From the NCBI RefSeq assembly GCF_023227905.1, contig NZ_JALOCF010000010.1, forward strand, positions 43,514-107,513: a DNA stretch of 64,000 nt, given 5' to 3'. Source of the DNA: Methylobacter sp. (GTDB taxonomy: Bacteria; Pseudomonadota; Gammaproteobacteria; Methylococcales; Methylomonadaceae). Under the pieces are notes generated by a model. It had not been told where the DNA came from. It searched no databases and saw only the letters and a program-made list of their open reading frames with translations. Below, one piece after another: positions 18,567 through 28,370 of the stretch (position 1 is its first letter; every line of letters starts with the position of its first letter). The translations under genes and the position numbers were made by a program.

Positions 18567-19397
18567 ATGGAACAGAGCATGAGTGAACTGATGAACCACA
18601 CGGCCGACATGGGCCAGGCAGAAATGTTTTCCAAGGCATGGTACAACGAATATTTCCGGCGTGCAGCCGAAAGCCCGGCGCATTCGCGCTTTTGCGAGGC
18701 CGTTTATGGCAGGGACCTGTGCCAGCACGGCATGATGGACATCGATGAGATGGATTTTCTGGCTTCGCTGCTCAAGTCCGGCGAAAAGGTGCTGGAAGTC
18801 GGCTGTTCCAACGGTCACATTACAGAGTACCTCCACCAAAAGGCGGGCTGCAACATCCTGGGCCTTGATTATGCTGATGCCGCCATTGCCCAGGCGCAAG
18901 AAAGAACTCGGGACAAAGCTGCCGCATTGAATTTCCAGTGCGCGAACCTGATTCATGACGAGCTGCCCGGCGGCGATTATGACGCCGTCCTGGCCATCGA
19001 TTCCATTTACTTCATGGGCGATTACAACAAAACGCTGGCCAAGCTCAACGCCAGGCTGCGGCCCGGCGGCCGTATGATCATCGCGGCGTTTCAGGCAAAA
19101 GAAGATGGCGATCCGGATACGATCCTGCTGCCTGGCCATACACGCATGGACGAGGCTTTACAATCCTCGCCGTTCAGCTACGTTCAGCATGATTTCACGA
19201 CTAACATTCGTAACCATTGGCTGAAGAACTATGAATTCTCCCGTAAGTTCCAGTCCGAGTTTGCGGCCGAAGGCAACGCCTTTCTGTGCGAAGCCCGCAT
19301 GGCCGAGAATGGCTGGTTCAAGGACCATGCCGAGCGCGAGACGCTGGTTCGGTTCATGTACGTTATCGAGCATAATGCGGATTTGATGCAGGGTTAG
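18567..19397 (+). CDS. Class I SAM-dependent methyltransferase
   Basis: 276 residues from the ATG at 18567, preceded by AAGGGG; the frame is open further upstream to 18492. Motif I is VLEVGCSNGHITEYLH, motif II has ILGLDYADAAIAQA, and the post-motif region is DYDAVLAIDSIYFMGD then LNARLRPGGRMIIAAF. An N-terminal extension of about 75 residues precedes the fold. The substrate is not known; small-molecule methylation is likely given the single-domain architecture. It probably shares a transcript with the flavoprotein upstream. Confidence 0.83.
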   Translation: MEQSMSELMNHTADMGQAEMFSKAWYNEYFRRAAESPAHSRFCEAVYGRDLCQHGMMDIDEMDFLASLLKSGEKVLEVGCSNGHITEYLHQKAGCNILGLDYADAAIAQAQERTRDKAAALNFQCANLIHDELPGGDYDAVLAIDSIYFMGDYNKTLAKLNARLRPGGRMIIAAFQAKEDGDPDTILLPGHTRMDEALQSSPFSYVQHDFTTNIRNHWLKNYEFSRKFQSEFAAEGNAFLCEARMAENGWFKDHAERETLVRFMYVIEHNADLMQG

Positions 19398-19727
19398 CAG
19401 ATTGCTTCATCACAAACGACTTAGCGGGGCGAGTTTATTCAACCCGTCCCAAACGTTAGGTTGAACATCTTAATAAAATACATTCCGATGCTATCGTTAT
19501 GGCAATATGTGCGGTTACAGCCAAACGTTGCTCCGTGCTTGTCGATTTGGGCCCTTATTAAGCCTGTCCAGAGCATTAATTATCCAGGGGTTTTAGCCCA
19601 TTTTCCGATTTAAATTGATCGGTACGAGCGTTCCATTTTCAACCGGCGGTAACATCCTGATGGGCTATTTTCACAGTGTGTTATTATTCAGTCCCTTTTT
19701 TAAGCAAACGAATTTTTAGTGGTAAGT
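19398..19727. other. Intergenic region
   Basis: 330 bases between the methyltransferase gene and the Sel1 gene. No gene, repeat or RNA recognised. Confidence 0.3.
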
Positions 19728-20741
19728 ATGCGTAGTTTATTGACGGTTTTGGTTTTTTCGGCCCTGTTGTTGACTGGATGGTCTACCAGTCAGATAAGTG
19801 CTGAGCCAATGCCAAACTATGATCAAAGTGTAGAGCGGATACGTCTAAAGGCAGAGCAGGGAGATGCGGAAGCGCAAAACGATCTTGGCGTGATGTATGC
19901 CAATGGCGAAAGCGTCGGGCAAGATGATAAACAGGCCGCGTTTTGGTTCCGAAAAGCGGCCGAACAAGGTTATGCAAAGGCGCAACTCATCCTCGGCTTG
20001 ATGTATAGCGAAGGCCAGGGCGGATTGGCGAGAGACTACAAACAAGCCGTGTCATTGTTCCGTAAGGCAGCTGAGCAGGGCTTGGCAATGGCGCAATATA
20101 ATCTCGGTGTAATGTATGCCAGGGGCGAAGGCGTAGAGCAAGATGATGAACAAGCCGTCATTTGGTACCGCAAGGCCGCAGAGCAGGGCGAAGCCATCGC
20201 ACAAAACAACCTCGGTGCGATGTACGCTAATGGCGAAGGCGTCGGGCAAGATGATAAACAGGCCGCACTTTGGTATCGAAAAGCCGCGGAACAGGGCTTG
20301 CCAACGGCGCAGAATAATCTCGGCGCGATGTACATCAGGGGCGAAGGCGTAGTGCAAGATGATAAGCAAGCCGCCGAGTGGTAACGTAAGGCTGCCGAAC
20401 AAGGCTATGCAGAGGCGCAAAACAATCTCGGCGTGATGGTTGCCAACGGCAAGGGTGTCGCGCAAGATAATAAACAGGCCGCGTTTTGGTTTCTTCAGGC
20501 CGCTGACCAAGGCGAAGCAATAGGGCAGTTCAACCTCGGCCAGATGTATTTCAACGGAACAGGCGTGCCGCAGGACTACGCTCAAGCTTATATGTGGACA
20601 GAACTCGCCGCTGCTCAAGGACTAGAAAAAGCAGTCGAGGCGCGGGACAGCCTGGTTAAAGTATTAACGCCGTCGCAAACCGAAGAAGGGAAAAAGCTCG
20701 TCCGTGAATGGATAGCGACGCACCCGCAAATTACGCAATAA
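19728..20741 (+). pseudogene. Secreted Sel1-repeat protein interrupted by an in-frame stop
   Basis: An N-terminal signal sequence (MRSLLTVLVFSALLLTGWS) is followed by seven Sel1/TPR-like repeats of about 36 residues with the LGxMYxxGxGVxQDxxQAxxWYRKAAEQG pattern. In the fifth repeat the conserved Tyr codon of WYRKAA is TAA (20382-20384, codon 219); the same frame then continues without a further stop through two more repeats to 20741. Read through, it would encode 337 residues. One substitution (TAT or TAC to TAA) explains it, so it is a recent pseudogene, a sequencing error, or two expressed halves. Sel1 proteins scaffold periplasmic or secreted complexes. An upstream GTG at 19719 is in frame. 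Confidence 0.85.
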
Positions 20742-20902
20742 TTTTAAATAGCATCAAAACGCAGTTGCCCACTCTCCAGACCTTTTTTATGTTGAGACAA
20801 ACTTCAAGGGATTTTGTCATATGGTTTCTATTGTGATTCGCTTTGTTGGCTGTGATTTTTGGTGGATCAGGCCTTTGTCAGGAACAGCGCACAAGAGTGA
20901 TC

Positions 20903-21931
20903 ATGGGCAAGATGCAGTCTAAGAATTGCCCTCGGCAAAAGCGGCGTTCGATCACCGCATTGATATTTGTACTGATTATAAGCTGTGCCGTTGCGCTTCC
21001 TGTTTATGCCGCCGAAACTCCGCTAAAAAACGCGTCCCTGATGCCGATGTGGAGTCCGCAAGCCCAGTTTGCCGGATATTATGTAGCTCTCGACAAGGGA
21101 ATCTATGCCCGGCATGGGATTGACCTTAAAATTCTCAGGGCAGGGCCCGGATGTTCCCCCGCTGAAGCCCTGAAAAAAGGCGATGTCGATTTTGCCATTC
21201 TTTGGCTGACGACCGCGCTACAGCATCGCGCGGCGGGTACCGAGCTGGTTAACCTGGCCCAGATTGTCCAGCGTTCGTCGGTCATGCTGATTTCAAAAAA
21301 GACAGCCGGCATTAAGACCATTAATGACATGGATGGCAAAAAGGTGGGCTTGTGGGAAGGCGACGTATCGATACCGCCCCGCACGCTTTTTGCCAGGCAC
21401 GGCATCAAGGTTCGAGTCGTGCGCCAGTCCCAGACCGTGAACCTCTTTCTGCGCGGCGGCATCGATGTCGCATCCGCGATGTGGTTCAACGAGTATCACA
21501 CGATCCTCAATTCCGGCGTCGATCCAGAAGAATTGAACACCATTTTCCTCAGCGATCAAGGCATGAATTTCCCGGAGGACGGGATTTACACGATGGAAAA
21601 AACTGTCCAAAAAGATCCTGCGCTGGCGGCAGCCTTTGTTGACGCATCGCTGGAGGGATGGCGTCATGCCTTTGATCATCCCGACGAGGCGCTGGATATT
21701 GTCATCAAATACATGCGCGAAGCCAAATTGCCGGCCAACAGGATGCACCAGAAATGGATGCTGGAACGAATGAGAGACTTGATGATGCCGGTCGATTCGC
21801 AAGCAAGGCTCGGCTATCTTATGGAGCAGGATTACAAGGCCGTAGGCCATGCCATGCAAAGCAACGGCCTGATTCGCAGCTATCCCGATTACAGCGCCTT
21901 TGCCTGGAGAGCCGATGCTCAGAAAAAATAG
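20903..21931 (+). CDS. NMT1/THI5-like periplasmic substrate-binding protein
   Basis: About 342 residues from the ATG at 20903 (20912 is also possible; a TTG at 20843 is less likely). A signal peptide with a basic start (KRRSITALIFVLIISCAVAL) is cleaved near VYAAE. The mature part begins LMPMWSPQAQFAGYYVALDKGIYARHG, the NMT1/SsuA-type first lobe, followed by CSPAEALKKGDVDFAILWL. Such proteins bind pyrimidine precursors, taurine or sulfonates, or other small anions for ABC importers. Here no NMT1-type permease follows. Instead the gene overlaps a sensor phosphatase by 17 bases, so it may act as a ligand-presenting sensor subunit. First gene of a five-gene operon. Confidence 0.85.
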   Translation: MGKMQSKNCPRQKRRSITALIFVLIISCAVALPVYAAETPLKNASLMPMWSPQAQFAGYYVALDKGIYARHGIDLKILRAGPGCSPAEALKKGDVDFAILWLTTALQHRAAGTELVNLAQIVQRSSVMLISKKTAGIKTINDMDGKKVGLWEGDVSIPPRTLFARHGIKVRVVRQSQTVNLFLRGGIDVASAMWFNEYHTILNSGVDPEELNTIFLSDQGMNFPEDGIYTMEKTVQKDPALAAAFVDASLEGWRHAFDHPDEALDIVIKYMREAKLPANRMHQKWMLERMRDLMMPVDSQARLGYLMEQDYKAVGHAMQSNGLIRSYPDYSAFAWRADAQKK

Positions 21932-23876
21932 CATCGTCGTCAGGCTTGTTCTGGTCATTGCGCTCTTCAGCGCAGTCATCTTTGCCGTAACGCTCGGCTA
22001 TAACTACTACCGGTCCCGCGTCATTCTGCAAGACGAGCTGGAAAGCAATGCGCGCAACCTTGCCCTGTCGCTGGTCAATAAGGTAGAGACGCAACTGACG
22101 GCAGTTACCAAAGTGACGGAAGGCTTAGCCCGCTCACTGGAGACAGGCAGCTATACGGATCAGCAACAGCATGTCTTGCTCAGAAAGACCGTCGAGAGCA
22201 ATCCGGAAATTTACGGCTCGTTCATCGCCTTTGAGCCTTATGCCTCTAATGCCAAACAGTCCTTGTATGCGCCTTATTATTACCGGGAAAAAGGAAAGAT
22301 CGCCTTTAGCCGACTGGATGAATCCTATATCGACTACCCTTACCCGTATTGGGATTGGTACCAGATCCCGCGCGAGCTGGGCAAACTCGAATGGAGCGAG
22401 CCCTACTTCGATGAAGGTGCCGGCAATATCCTGATATCGACCTGTTCGCTACCCTTTTACAAGGAAAGCAATGGCACGAAACAACTCCAGGGCATTGTCG
22501 GTTCAGACATTTCCCTCGAGGCCCTGACGGAACTCATCTCCTCGGTCAAGATACTCAAGACCGGCTATGCAGCGCTGCTTACCCGCAACGGGGTGATACT
22601 GGCCCACCCGATGAAAGACGCGATCATGAATGAAACGTTTTTCAGCATAGCGGAAGCGCGTCAGGATTCTTACCTGCGGGAACTGGGCAGAAAAATGATC
22701 CGGGGCGAGTCCGGCTTCGTCCACTACCAGAGCCTGGTCGGTTTCACGAGCTGGATGTATTACGCGCCGATTCCTTCGACCGGCTGGACGCTTGCCGTGG
22801 TCTTTCCCGAGGCGGAGCTTCTGGAAAACGTCAGGAAATTGAGCATGACCATGGCGGCGATGGGTTTTGGCGGCATATTGCTATTGACCCTGGCGGTCAT
22901 CGGCATTGCCAGGGCCATCATCAGGCCGCTGCAAATACTGACGGCGGCAACCGATCAGATTGCTTCCGGCAACTTCGATGTGGCATTGCCAACGGTACGC
23001 TCGAACGACGAAGTGGGCATTCTTACCCGCGACTTTCAGGCCATGCAGGCGTCGCTCAAGGAATACATCAAGAACCTGACCGAAACCACCGCCGCCAAGG
23101 AACGCATCCAGAGCGAGCTCAAGGTTGCGACCAATATTCAGGCCAGCCTGTTGCCGCGCATCTTTCCGCCTTTTCCCGATCATCCCGAGTTTGATATCTA
23201 CGCATCAATGGTGCCGGCCAAAGAGGTTGGGGGCGACTTTTACGACTTCTTTTTCATTGACGAGAAGAACCTGTGTTTCCTGATTGCTGACGTTTCCGAC
23301 AAGGGGGTTCCCGCCGCGCTGTACATGATGGTGGCTAAAACCCTGCTGAAAACCGAAGGCCAGCGGCTTGGCGAACCGGACAAGATGCTGAACTCCGTCA
23401 ATAGGATTCTCGCCTCGGACAATGAAACCTGCATGTTTACAACGGTGTTCTGCGCGATTCTCGATATCACGACCGGCGACGTGCGTTTTGCCAATGCCGG
23501 GCACAATCCACCGCTTATCATTGACTCAGCGGGTGTGCGTTACCTTAGCTTGAAGCCGGGATTAATGTTGGGCGCCATGGCTGAAACCGCCTATGCGACT
23601 GAACGCTTCACGCTGGAGAAGGAAGGCATCCTCTTTCTTTATACCGATGGCGTGACCGAGGCAAAGAGTCCGGAGGACGAGTTATACGGTGAGGAGCGGT
23701 TGCTGAAAGCATTGCAAGCCGCGCCCCAAGAGGGTCTTGCAAACCTGATCCATTACATCAGCTCTGAGGTGACGCATTATGCCAGCGGCGCCCCACAATC
23801 AGACGACATCACCATGCTGGCGATAAAAATGACGACGGATAACGCCGGCATGGAACAGGTAGGGAAGGGGACATGA
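21915..23876 (+). CDS. Membrane dCache-HAMP-SpoIIE/PP2C serine phosphatase
   Basis: 653 residues from the ATG at 21915, inside the end of the previous gene. Layout: membrane segment 8-30; extracytoplasmic double-Cache sensor about 40-300 (YYYREKGKIAFSRLDE, YPYPYWDWYQIPRE, LLTRNGVILAHP); membrane segment 311-333; HAMP 334-387 (IIRPLQILTAATDQIASGNF); RsbU/SpoIIE phosphatase 400-640. Metal-binding Asp motifs are all present: GGDFYDFF (439-446), ADVSDKG (458-464), TDGVTEA (577-583), SDDIT (629-633). It should dephosphorylate a phospho-STAS protein in response to an external ligand; the STAS protein encoded three genes downstream is the obvious target. The stop overlaps the next start by 4 bases. 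Confidence 0.93.
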   Translation: MLRKNSIVVRLVLVIALFSAVIFAVTLGYNYYRSRVILQDELESNARNLALSLVNKVETQLTAVTKVTEGLARSLETGSYTDQQQHVLLRKTVESNPEIYGSFIAFEPYASNAKQSLYAPYYYREKGKIAFSRLDESYIDYPYPYWDWYQIPRELGKLEWSEPYFDEGAGNILISTCSLPFYKESNGTKQLQGIVGSDISLEALTELISSVKILKTGYAALLTRNGVILAHPMKDAIMNETFFSIAEARQDSYLRELGRKMIRGESGFVHYQSLVGFTSWMYYAPIPSTGWTLAVVFPEAELLENVRKLSMTMAAMGFGGILLLTLAVIGIARAIIRPLQILTAATDQIASGNFDVALPTVRSNDEVGILTRDFQAMQASLKEYIKNLTETTAAKERIQSELKVATNIQASLLPRIFPPFPDHPEFDIYASMVPAKEVGGDFYDFFFIDEKNLCFLIADVSDKGVPAALYMMVAKTLLKTEGQRLGEPDKMLNSVNRILASDNETCMFTTVFCAILDITTGDVRFANAGHNPPLIIDSAGVRYLSLKPGLMLGAMAETAYATERFTLEKEGILFLYTDGVTEAKSPEDELYGEERLLKALQAAPQEGLANLIHYISSEVTHYASGAPQSDDITMLAIKMTTDNAGMEQVGKGT

Positions 23877-26800
23877 AAAAAACGGCGTTGTTAATGCTGA
23901 TTATGCTGGCGACAATCGCGGTGATGGCCGGCTGTAGAAAAACTGAAATCGTCATTGCCAACCTTGATGATGCAAAGAATGCCAGAATCGGCGTGATGAC
24001 CGGCTCAACCGGAGAGGCGCTCACTATCAAAAGATTCCCGAAAGCGCAGGTCAAAAGTTTCGACGATATTATGGATGCCGTCGCCGCGATGAACTCAGGG
24101 CAACTGGATGCGATCGTGACCGCATTCCCGGCGGCGCTTCAGGTTTCCAAGAAAAATCAACAATTGGGACTGCTGTCCGAGCCATTAGATTACGAAGACA
24201 CCGCGATTGCGGTCAAAAAAGGCAATGACGAACTGCTGGCCGCATTGAACCGGATCATCGCCGAGCTGAAAAGCGACGGCACGCTGGAATCGATGAAAAA
24301 ACGCTGGTTCAAGACGGATTTGAGCCCTTACGAAGAAATGAACATCATTCTTCCCACAGAAGGCACACCGCTAAAAATAGGCGTCAGCGCCACACGCGAG
24401 CCGTTCAGTTTCGTCGATCAAAACGGCAGGGTAACCGGGCATGACGGCGAGCTGGCGCGCATTATCGGCGCCAAACTCAACAGGCCGGTCGAATTTTTTA
24501 ACATGAAATTTATGGCGCTGGTCCCGGCACTGCAATCGGGCAAGGTTGACCTGATCGTCACCGGCATGACGGCAACCGATGAGCGCAAAAAATATGTCGA
24601 TTTTACGGCACCCTATTACGCCAACGCCCAAGTCATGCTGGTCAGGAAAAACGCTGCGGCAACGCCTACAAGCGCTCCAGTCAGTAGTGATAACGAGGTT
24701 GCAAAGCTGGAGGATATCGACGGTAAAAGAGTCGCCGTGTTAGGCGGTTCCGCCGGAGACTTGGCGGCCCGCAAACACTTTCCGAATGCAAGCTTTCAAG
24801 TGTTTGTCGCCTCAGCGGATGCCGCCCTTGCGCTCAAGGCGCGCAAAGCGGATGCCTTTGTCTATGACAAAAGCGTGCTGCTTAATCTTGCCGAGAAAAA
24901 TCCGGAGCTGGTCATTCTGGATCAACCGGTCGACAAGCTTGAAGTGGCCGCCGCGATCAGGAAAGACAATACCGCGTTGCTTGCCGGGATAAACAACGTG
25001 CTATCCGAACTGAAACAGGAAGGCATGCTGAAAAAACTGAGAAGCAAATGGATCGATACAAAATATACGACTACGCCGCAGATGCCGCCAATCAACGGCA
25101 ACCCGAGTAAGGATGTTCTGAGAATGGGGACTTGCGCCACCATCGAGCCTTTTTCATTCCAGGCGGATGGCAAACTGACCGGTTTGGATATCGAGCTGGG
25201 CCAGCTGATTGGTCAGCGTCTCGGCAAAAAGATCGAGATTATCGACATGAATTTTGAAGGGCTGATCCCCGCGTTGCAGTCAGGCAAGATCGATTTTGCG
25301 CTGTCGAACTTCAATGTCACGGAAGAACGCAAGAAACTGGTACTGTTCTCACTTGCCTATGTTGAAAATGACATTTCAGCGCTGGTGAGACGGCTGCCAG
25401 CGCAGGATTCAGCAGCTAAAAAGCAGGACGCAAAGCTTGCCTCCGTCGCAGACTTGAAAGACAAGCGCATCGGCGTGCTGGTCGGCTCCGCCCACGACAC
25501 CTATGCCACCAAACATTTTCCTGAGGCAACGATCCTGCAATATAAATCCCCTTCCGATGTCGCCCTGGCGGTCAAGACCGGCAAGGTCGATGCCGCGCTG
25601 TTCGACGCCGAGCCCTTGCGCGAGATCATGCGTCAGGACGACAGCTTCGGATTATTAGGCGATTCCCTGTTCACCTTTGACGTAGGCGTCGGCTTCAAAA
25701 AAGACAATCCTGAACTTAGGGATCAGTTCAACCGATTTTTAGCCGAGATCAAGCAAAACGGCGTTCACAGGGACATGATCCAACGCTGGATGGAACAGGG
25801 CGATATGCGCATGCCGGTCATAAAAAACGCCAAAACCCATGGCGTGATTGTTGCCGGGGTCAGCGATGCCGGGCTGCCTTTTACCGCAATCAAAGATAAC
25901 CGGCTGGTCGGGTTCGATATTGAGCTTTGTGAACGATTCGCGGCGTATTTGGGCAAAGAGGTCAAGTTTGCGAACATGGATTTCGGCAGTTTGATCGCTG
26001 CAGTATCTACCGGCAAAGTCGATCTAATTTCCAGCGCCATCTATGTGACGGAAGAGCGGGAAGAACAGATCAATTTCTCCGAGCCTTATTACCAGATGGG
26101 CACCAACGTATTTGCCCTCGGGAAGAATTTGGCAGCCCATGATGAGGTAGAGCCAAGCATAGCAATGGAACCGCCTGCTTTCTTCGCCAATGTAGCCGAC
26201 AGTTTCCGCAGCAACATCATCCAGGAAAACCGCTACCTGCTGATCTGGGACGGGCTGAAAACGACGGTGATTATCTCGATATTCGCGACGCTGCTCGGTA
26301 CGTTGCTGGGCGCGCTGATCTGTTTTATGCGGATGTCGAGCAGAACGGTGCTAAACCTGCCTGCCAGAATTTATATTAACATTCTTCGCGGCATGCCGGT
26401 GCTGGTGCTGTTGATGCTGATTTTCTATGTCGTCTTCGCCTCGATAGACATCAATCCGGTGCTGGTGGCGATTATCGCGTTCGGGATGAATTTTGCCGCC
26501 TACGTATCTGAGATTTTCAGGTCCGGCATCGAGGGGATCGGCAGAGGCCAGATCGAGGCCGGCATCGCGATGGGTTTTACCAAGTTCAAGACCTTCGTGT
26601 ACATCGTGTTGCCGCAGACCGTGCAACGCATTTTGCCGGTCTACAAGGGGGAATTCATCTCCTTGGTCAAGATGACCTCCATCGTCGGCTACATCGCGGT
26701 CCAGGATCTGACCAAGGCCAGCGACATCATTCGCAGCCGCACCTTCGACGCGTTCTTTCCGCTGGTCATGGTCGCGATTTTGTACTTTGTGATCGCGTGG

Positions 26801-26878
26801 ATTCTGATGCTGGGACTGGAATATCTTGAACGGATGACCGACCCGAAATACAAACGGCGCAAGGCGGCCAAGTCATGA
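23873..26878 (+). CDS. Amino-acid ABC permease with multiple fused substrate-binding modules
   Basis: 1001 residues. Lipobox VMAGC puts a lipidated Cys at 21. Then come four SBP_bac_3-type segments: a second-lobe half only (35-148), a complete binding protein (166-396, RKKYVDFTAPYYANAQVML), another complete one (415-642, RKKLVLFSLAYVEND), and a first-lobe half only (656-750, EEQINFSEPYYQMGTNVFAL). The HisM/GlnP-type permease occupies 785-985, with coupling motif EAGIAMGFTKFKTFVYIVLP. Lactococcal GlnP is the known precedent for binding domains fused to a permease, with two; this one has the equivalent of three if the first and last halves fold together. Polar amino acids are the likely ligands. 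Starts and ends with ATGA overlaps. Confidence 0.93.
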   Translation: MKKTALLMLIMLATIAVMAGCRKTEIVIANLDDAKNARIGVMTGSTGEALTIKRFPKAQVKSFDDIMDAVAAMNSGQLDAIVTAFPAALQVSKKNQQLGLLSEPLDYEDTAIAVKKGNDELLAALNRIIAELKSDGTLESMKKRWFKTDLSPYEEMNIILPTEGTPLKIGVSATREPFSFVDQNGRVTGHDGELARIIGAKLNRPVEFFNMKFMALVPALQSGKVDLIVTGMTATDERKKYVDFTAPYYANAQVMLVRKNAAATPTSAPVSSDNEVAKLEDIDGKRVAVLGGSAGDLAARKHFPNASFQVFVASADAALALKARKADAFVYDKSVLLNLAEKNPELVILDQPVDKLEVAAAIRKDNTALLAGINNVLSELKQEGMLKKLRSKWIDTKYTTTPQMPPINGNPSKDVLRMGTCATIEPFSFQADGKLTGLDIELGQLIGQRLGKKIEIIDMNFEGLIPALQSGKIDFALSNFNVTEERKKLVLFSLAYVENDISALVRRLPAQDSAAKKQDAKLASVADLKDKRIGVLVGSAHDTYATKHFPEATILQYKSPSDVALAVKTGKVDAALFDAEPLREIMRQDDSFGLLGDSLFTFDVGVGFKKDNPELRDQFNRFLAEIKQNGVHRDMIQRWMEQGDMRMPVIKNAKTHGVIVAGVSDAGLPFTAIKDNRLVGFDIELCERFAAYLGKEVKFANMDFGSLIAAVSTGKVDLISSAIYVTEEREEQINFSEPYYQMGTNVFALGKNLAAHDEVEPSIAMEPPAFFANVADSFRSNIIQENRYLLIWDGLKTTVIISIFATLLGTLLGALICFMRMSSRTVLNLPARIYINILRGMPVLVLLMLIFYVVFASIDINPVLVAIIAFGMNFAAYVSEIFRSGIEGIGRGQIEAGIAMGFTKFKTFVYIVLPQTVQRILPVYKGEFISLVKMTSIVGYIAVQDLTKASDIIRSRTFDAFFPLVMVAILYFVIAWILMLGLEYLERMTDPKYKRRKAAKS

Positions 26879-27963
26879 TCAAGATTGAGCATCTGTCAAA
26901 AAAATTCGGCGACCTGGTCGTGCTGAAGGACATCAGCACCGAGATAAAAACCGGCGAGGTCGTCACCATCATCGGCCCGTCCGGCACCGGCAAGAGCACT
27001 TTGCTGCGCTGCCTGAACCTGCTCGAAGTTCCGAGCGGCGGCTCGATTTACATTAATGGCGAAGACATTCTGGATAAAAAAACCGATGTCGCCAAAATAC
27101 GCCAGAAGATGAACATGGTGTTTCAGTCGTTCAACCTTTTTTCGCATTTGTCGGTGATGGAAAACCTGACCCTCGGGCCGATCAAGCTGCAAGGGATCAG
27201 CGAGCAGGACGCTCAGGCGAAAGCCCTGGAACTGCTGCGCTTGGTCGGACTTGCCGAGAAAGCCGACAGTTACCCGGACGAGCTTTCCGGCGGCCAGCAA
27301 CAGCGTGTGGCGATTGCCCGCTGCCTGGCTATGGAGCCGGACATCATCCTGTTTGATGAGCCGACTTCGGCGCTGGACCCGACCATGATCAGGGAAGTGC
27401 TTTCGGTCATCCGCCGCCTCGCCAGGGAGGGTATGACCATGGCGATAGTCACCCATGAAATGGACTTTGCCCGGGATGTATCCAACCGGGTGTTGTACAT
27501 GGACGAGGGCTTGATTTACGAAGAAGGGACGCCGGAGCAGATTTTTGAACATCCGCAAAAGGAAAAGACCCGGGCTTTCATCAACCGGATTCTCAGCTAC
27601 ACCCGCCGCATCAGCTCGCCGGATTACGACCTGTATGCCATCAATGCTGAAATAGAGGCTTTTTGCGAAAAGCAAATCCTGCCGAAGAAAACCCGAAACA
27701 ACTTGCTGCTGCTGGTGGAAGAGTTGCTGCAAATCTATGCGCCGTACCTGGGCCCCATCGTTCTGGATATGACCATCACCTATTCGGAAAAGAACGACCG
27801 CCTTGAGCTGATCTGCGAAAGCACCGGGGAGCAGGCCAATCCGATCGAAAGCGAAAGCTTGGACGACGAGCTGGGTTTGATGATCATCAGGAATTTGACC
27901 GAAAGCATTGATTACCAGTGGATCAACGGCAAAAACAGATTACAATTCCTCATTAAAAAATAA
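26875..27963 (+). CDS. ABC ATPase (GlnQ/HisP type) fused to an RsbW-like domain
   Basis: 362 residues, about 110 longer than GlnQ. The ATPase has Walker A GPSGTGKST (34-42), Q-loop Gln84, signature LSGGQ (137-141), Walker B IILFDE (157-162) and switch His194. After about residue 248 comes a GHKL/RsbW-like domain: an N-box-like helix NNLLLLVEELLQIYAPY (about 275-291), a beta pair VLDMTITY / LELICES, and GLMIIRNLTESIDYQW near 334-349. The Asn that would hold magnesium in the N-box is Ile287 (EELLQI instead of DELITN), so kinase activity is doubtful and it may bind a STAS partner without phosphorylating it. The start overlaps the permease stop as ATGA. Confidence 0.9.
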   Translation: MIKIEHLSKKFGDLVVLKDISTEIKTGEVVTIIGPSGTGKSTLLRCLNLLEVPSGGSIYINGEDILDKKTDVAKIRQKMNMVFQSFNLFSHLSVMENLTLGPIKLQGISEQDAQAKALELLRLVGLAEKADSYPDELSGGQQQRVAIARCLAMEPDIILFDEPTSALDPTMIREVLSVIRRLAREGMTMAIVTHEMDFARDVSNRVLYMDEGLIYEEGTPEQIFEHPQKEKTRAFINRILSYTRRISSPDYDLYAINAEIEAFCEKQILPKKTRNNLLLLVEELLQIYAPYLGPIVLDMTITYSEKNDRLELICESTGEQANPIESESLDDELGLMIIRNLTESIDYQWINGKNRLQFLIKK

Positions 27964-27985
27964 TCTCCGATGAGGAACAACAACC

Positions 27986-28321
27986 ATGGATTTGCACACC
28001 AGAACAGAAGGCAACGCCATCGTGGTCACGCTTAGCGGCAGACTGGACGCCGTTACTGCGCCGGAATTTGAAAAAAGCATCCGGGAATTGATCGATAGCG
28101 GCAATAGCCGCATCGTGGTCGATTTTGACCAGGTGGACTACATCAGCAGCGCCGGTTTGCGCGGCCTGTTGCTGATGGCCAAGCTGCTGAATGCAAAAGG
28201 CGGGCAATCTTGTCTGGCGAACGTCAAGGGCAACGTGCGTTCGGTATTCGATATGTGCGGTTTCTGCTCGGTATTCAAAATCGAAAATTCCGTCGCCGAA
28301 GCGCTCGCCGCGATTGCCTGA
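27986..28321 (+). CDS. STAS-domain anti-sigma factor antagonist (RsbV/SpoIIAA-like)
   Basis: 111 residues, a lone STAS domain. The phosphorylation-site loop is DQVDYISSAGLRGLLLM (about residues 48-64), with Ser54/Ser55 as candidates. It starts 22 bases after the ATPase stop, behind GAGGAAC. In partner-switching systems the unphosphorylated antagonist binds an RsbW-type kinase and frees its target; a SpoIIE phosphatase resets it. Both the phosphatase (same operon) and a kinase (next gene, convergent) are adjacent, so the core of the circuit is complete locally. The usual end target would be a sigma factor; none is adjacent in this operon. Confidence 0.93.
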   Translation: MDLHTRTEGNAIVVTLSGRLDAVTAPEFEKSIRELIDSGNSRIVVDFDQVDYISSAGLRGLLLMAKLLNAKGGQSCLANVKGNVRSVFDMCGFCSVFKIENSVAEALAAIA

Positions 28322-28370
28322 GTGAATCAAAATTGCAGCTGCTCACACCTCTGTTAATCGCAACGCCAAT

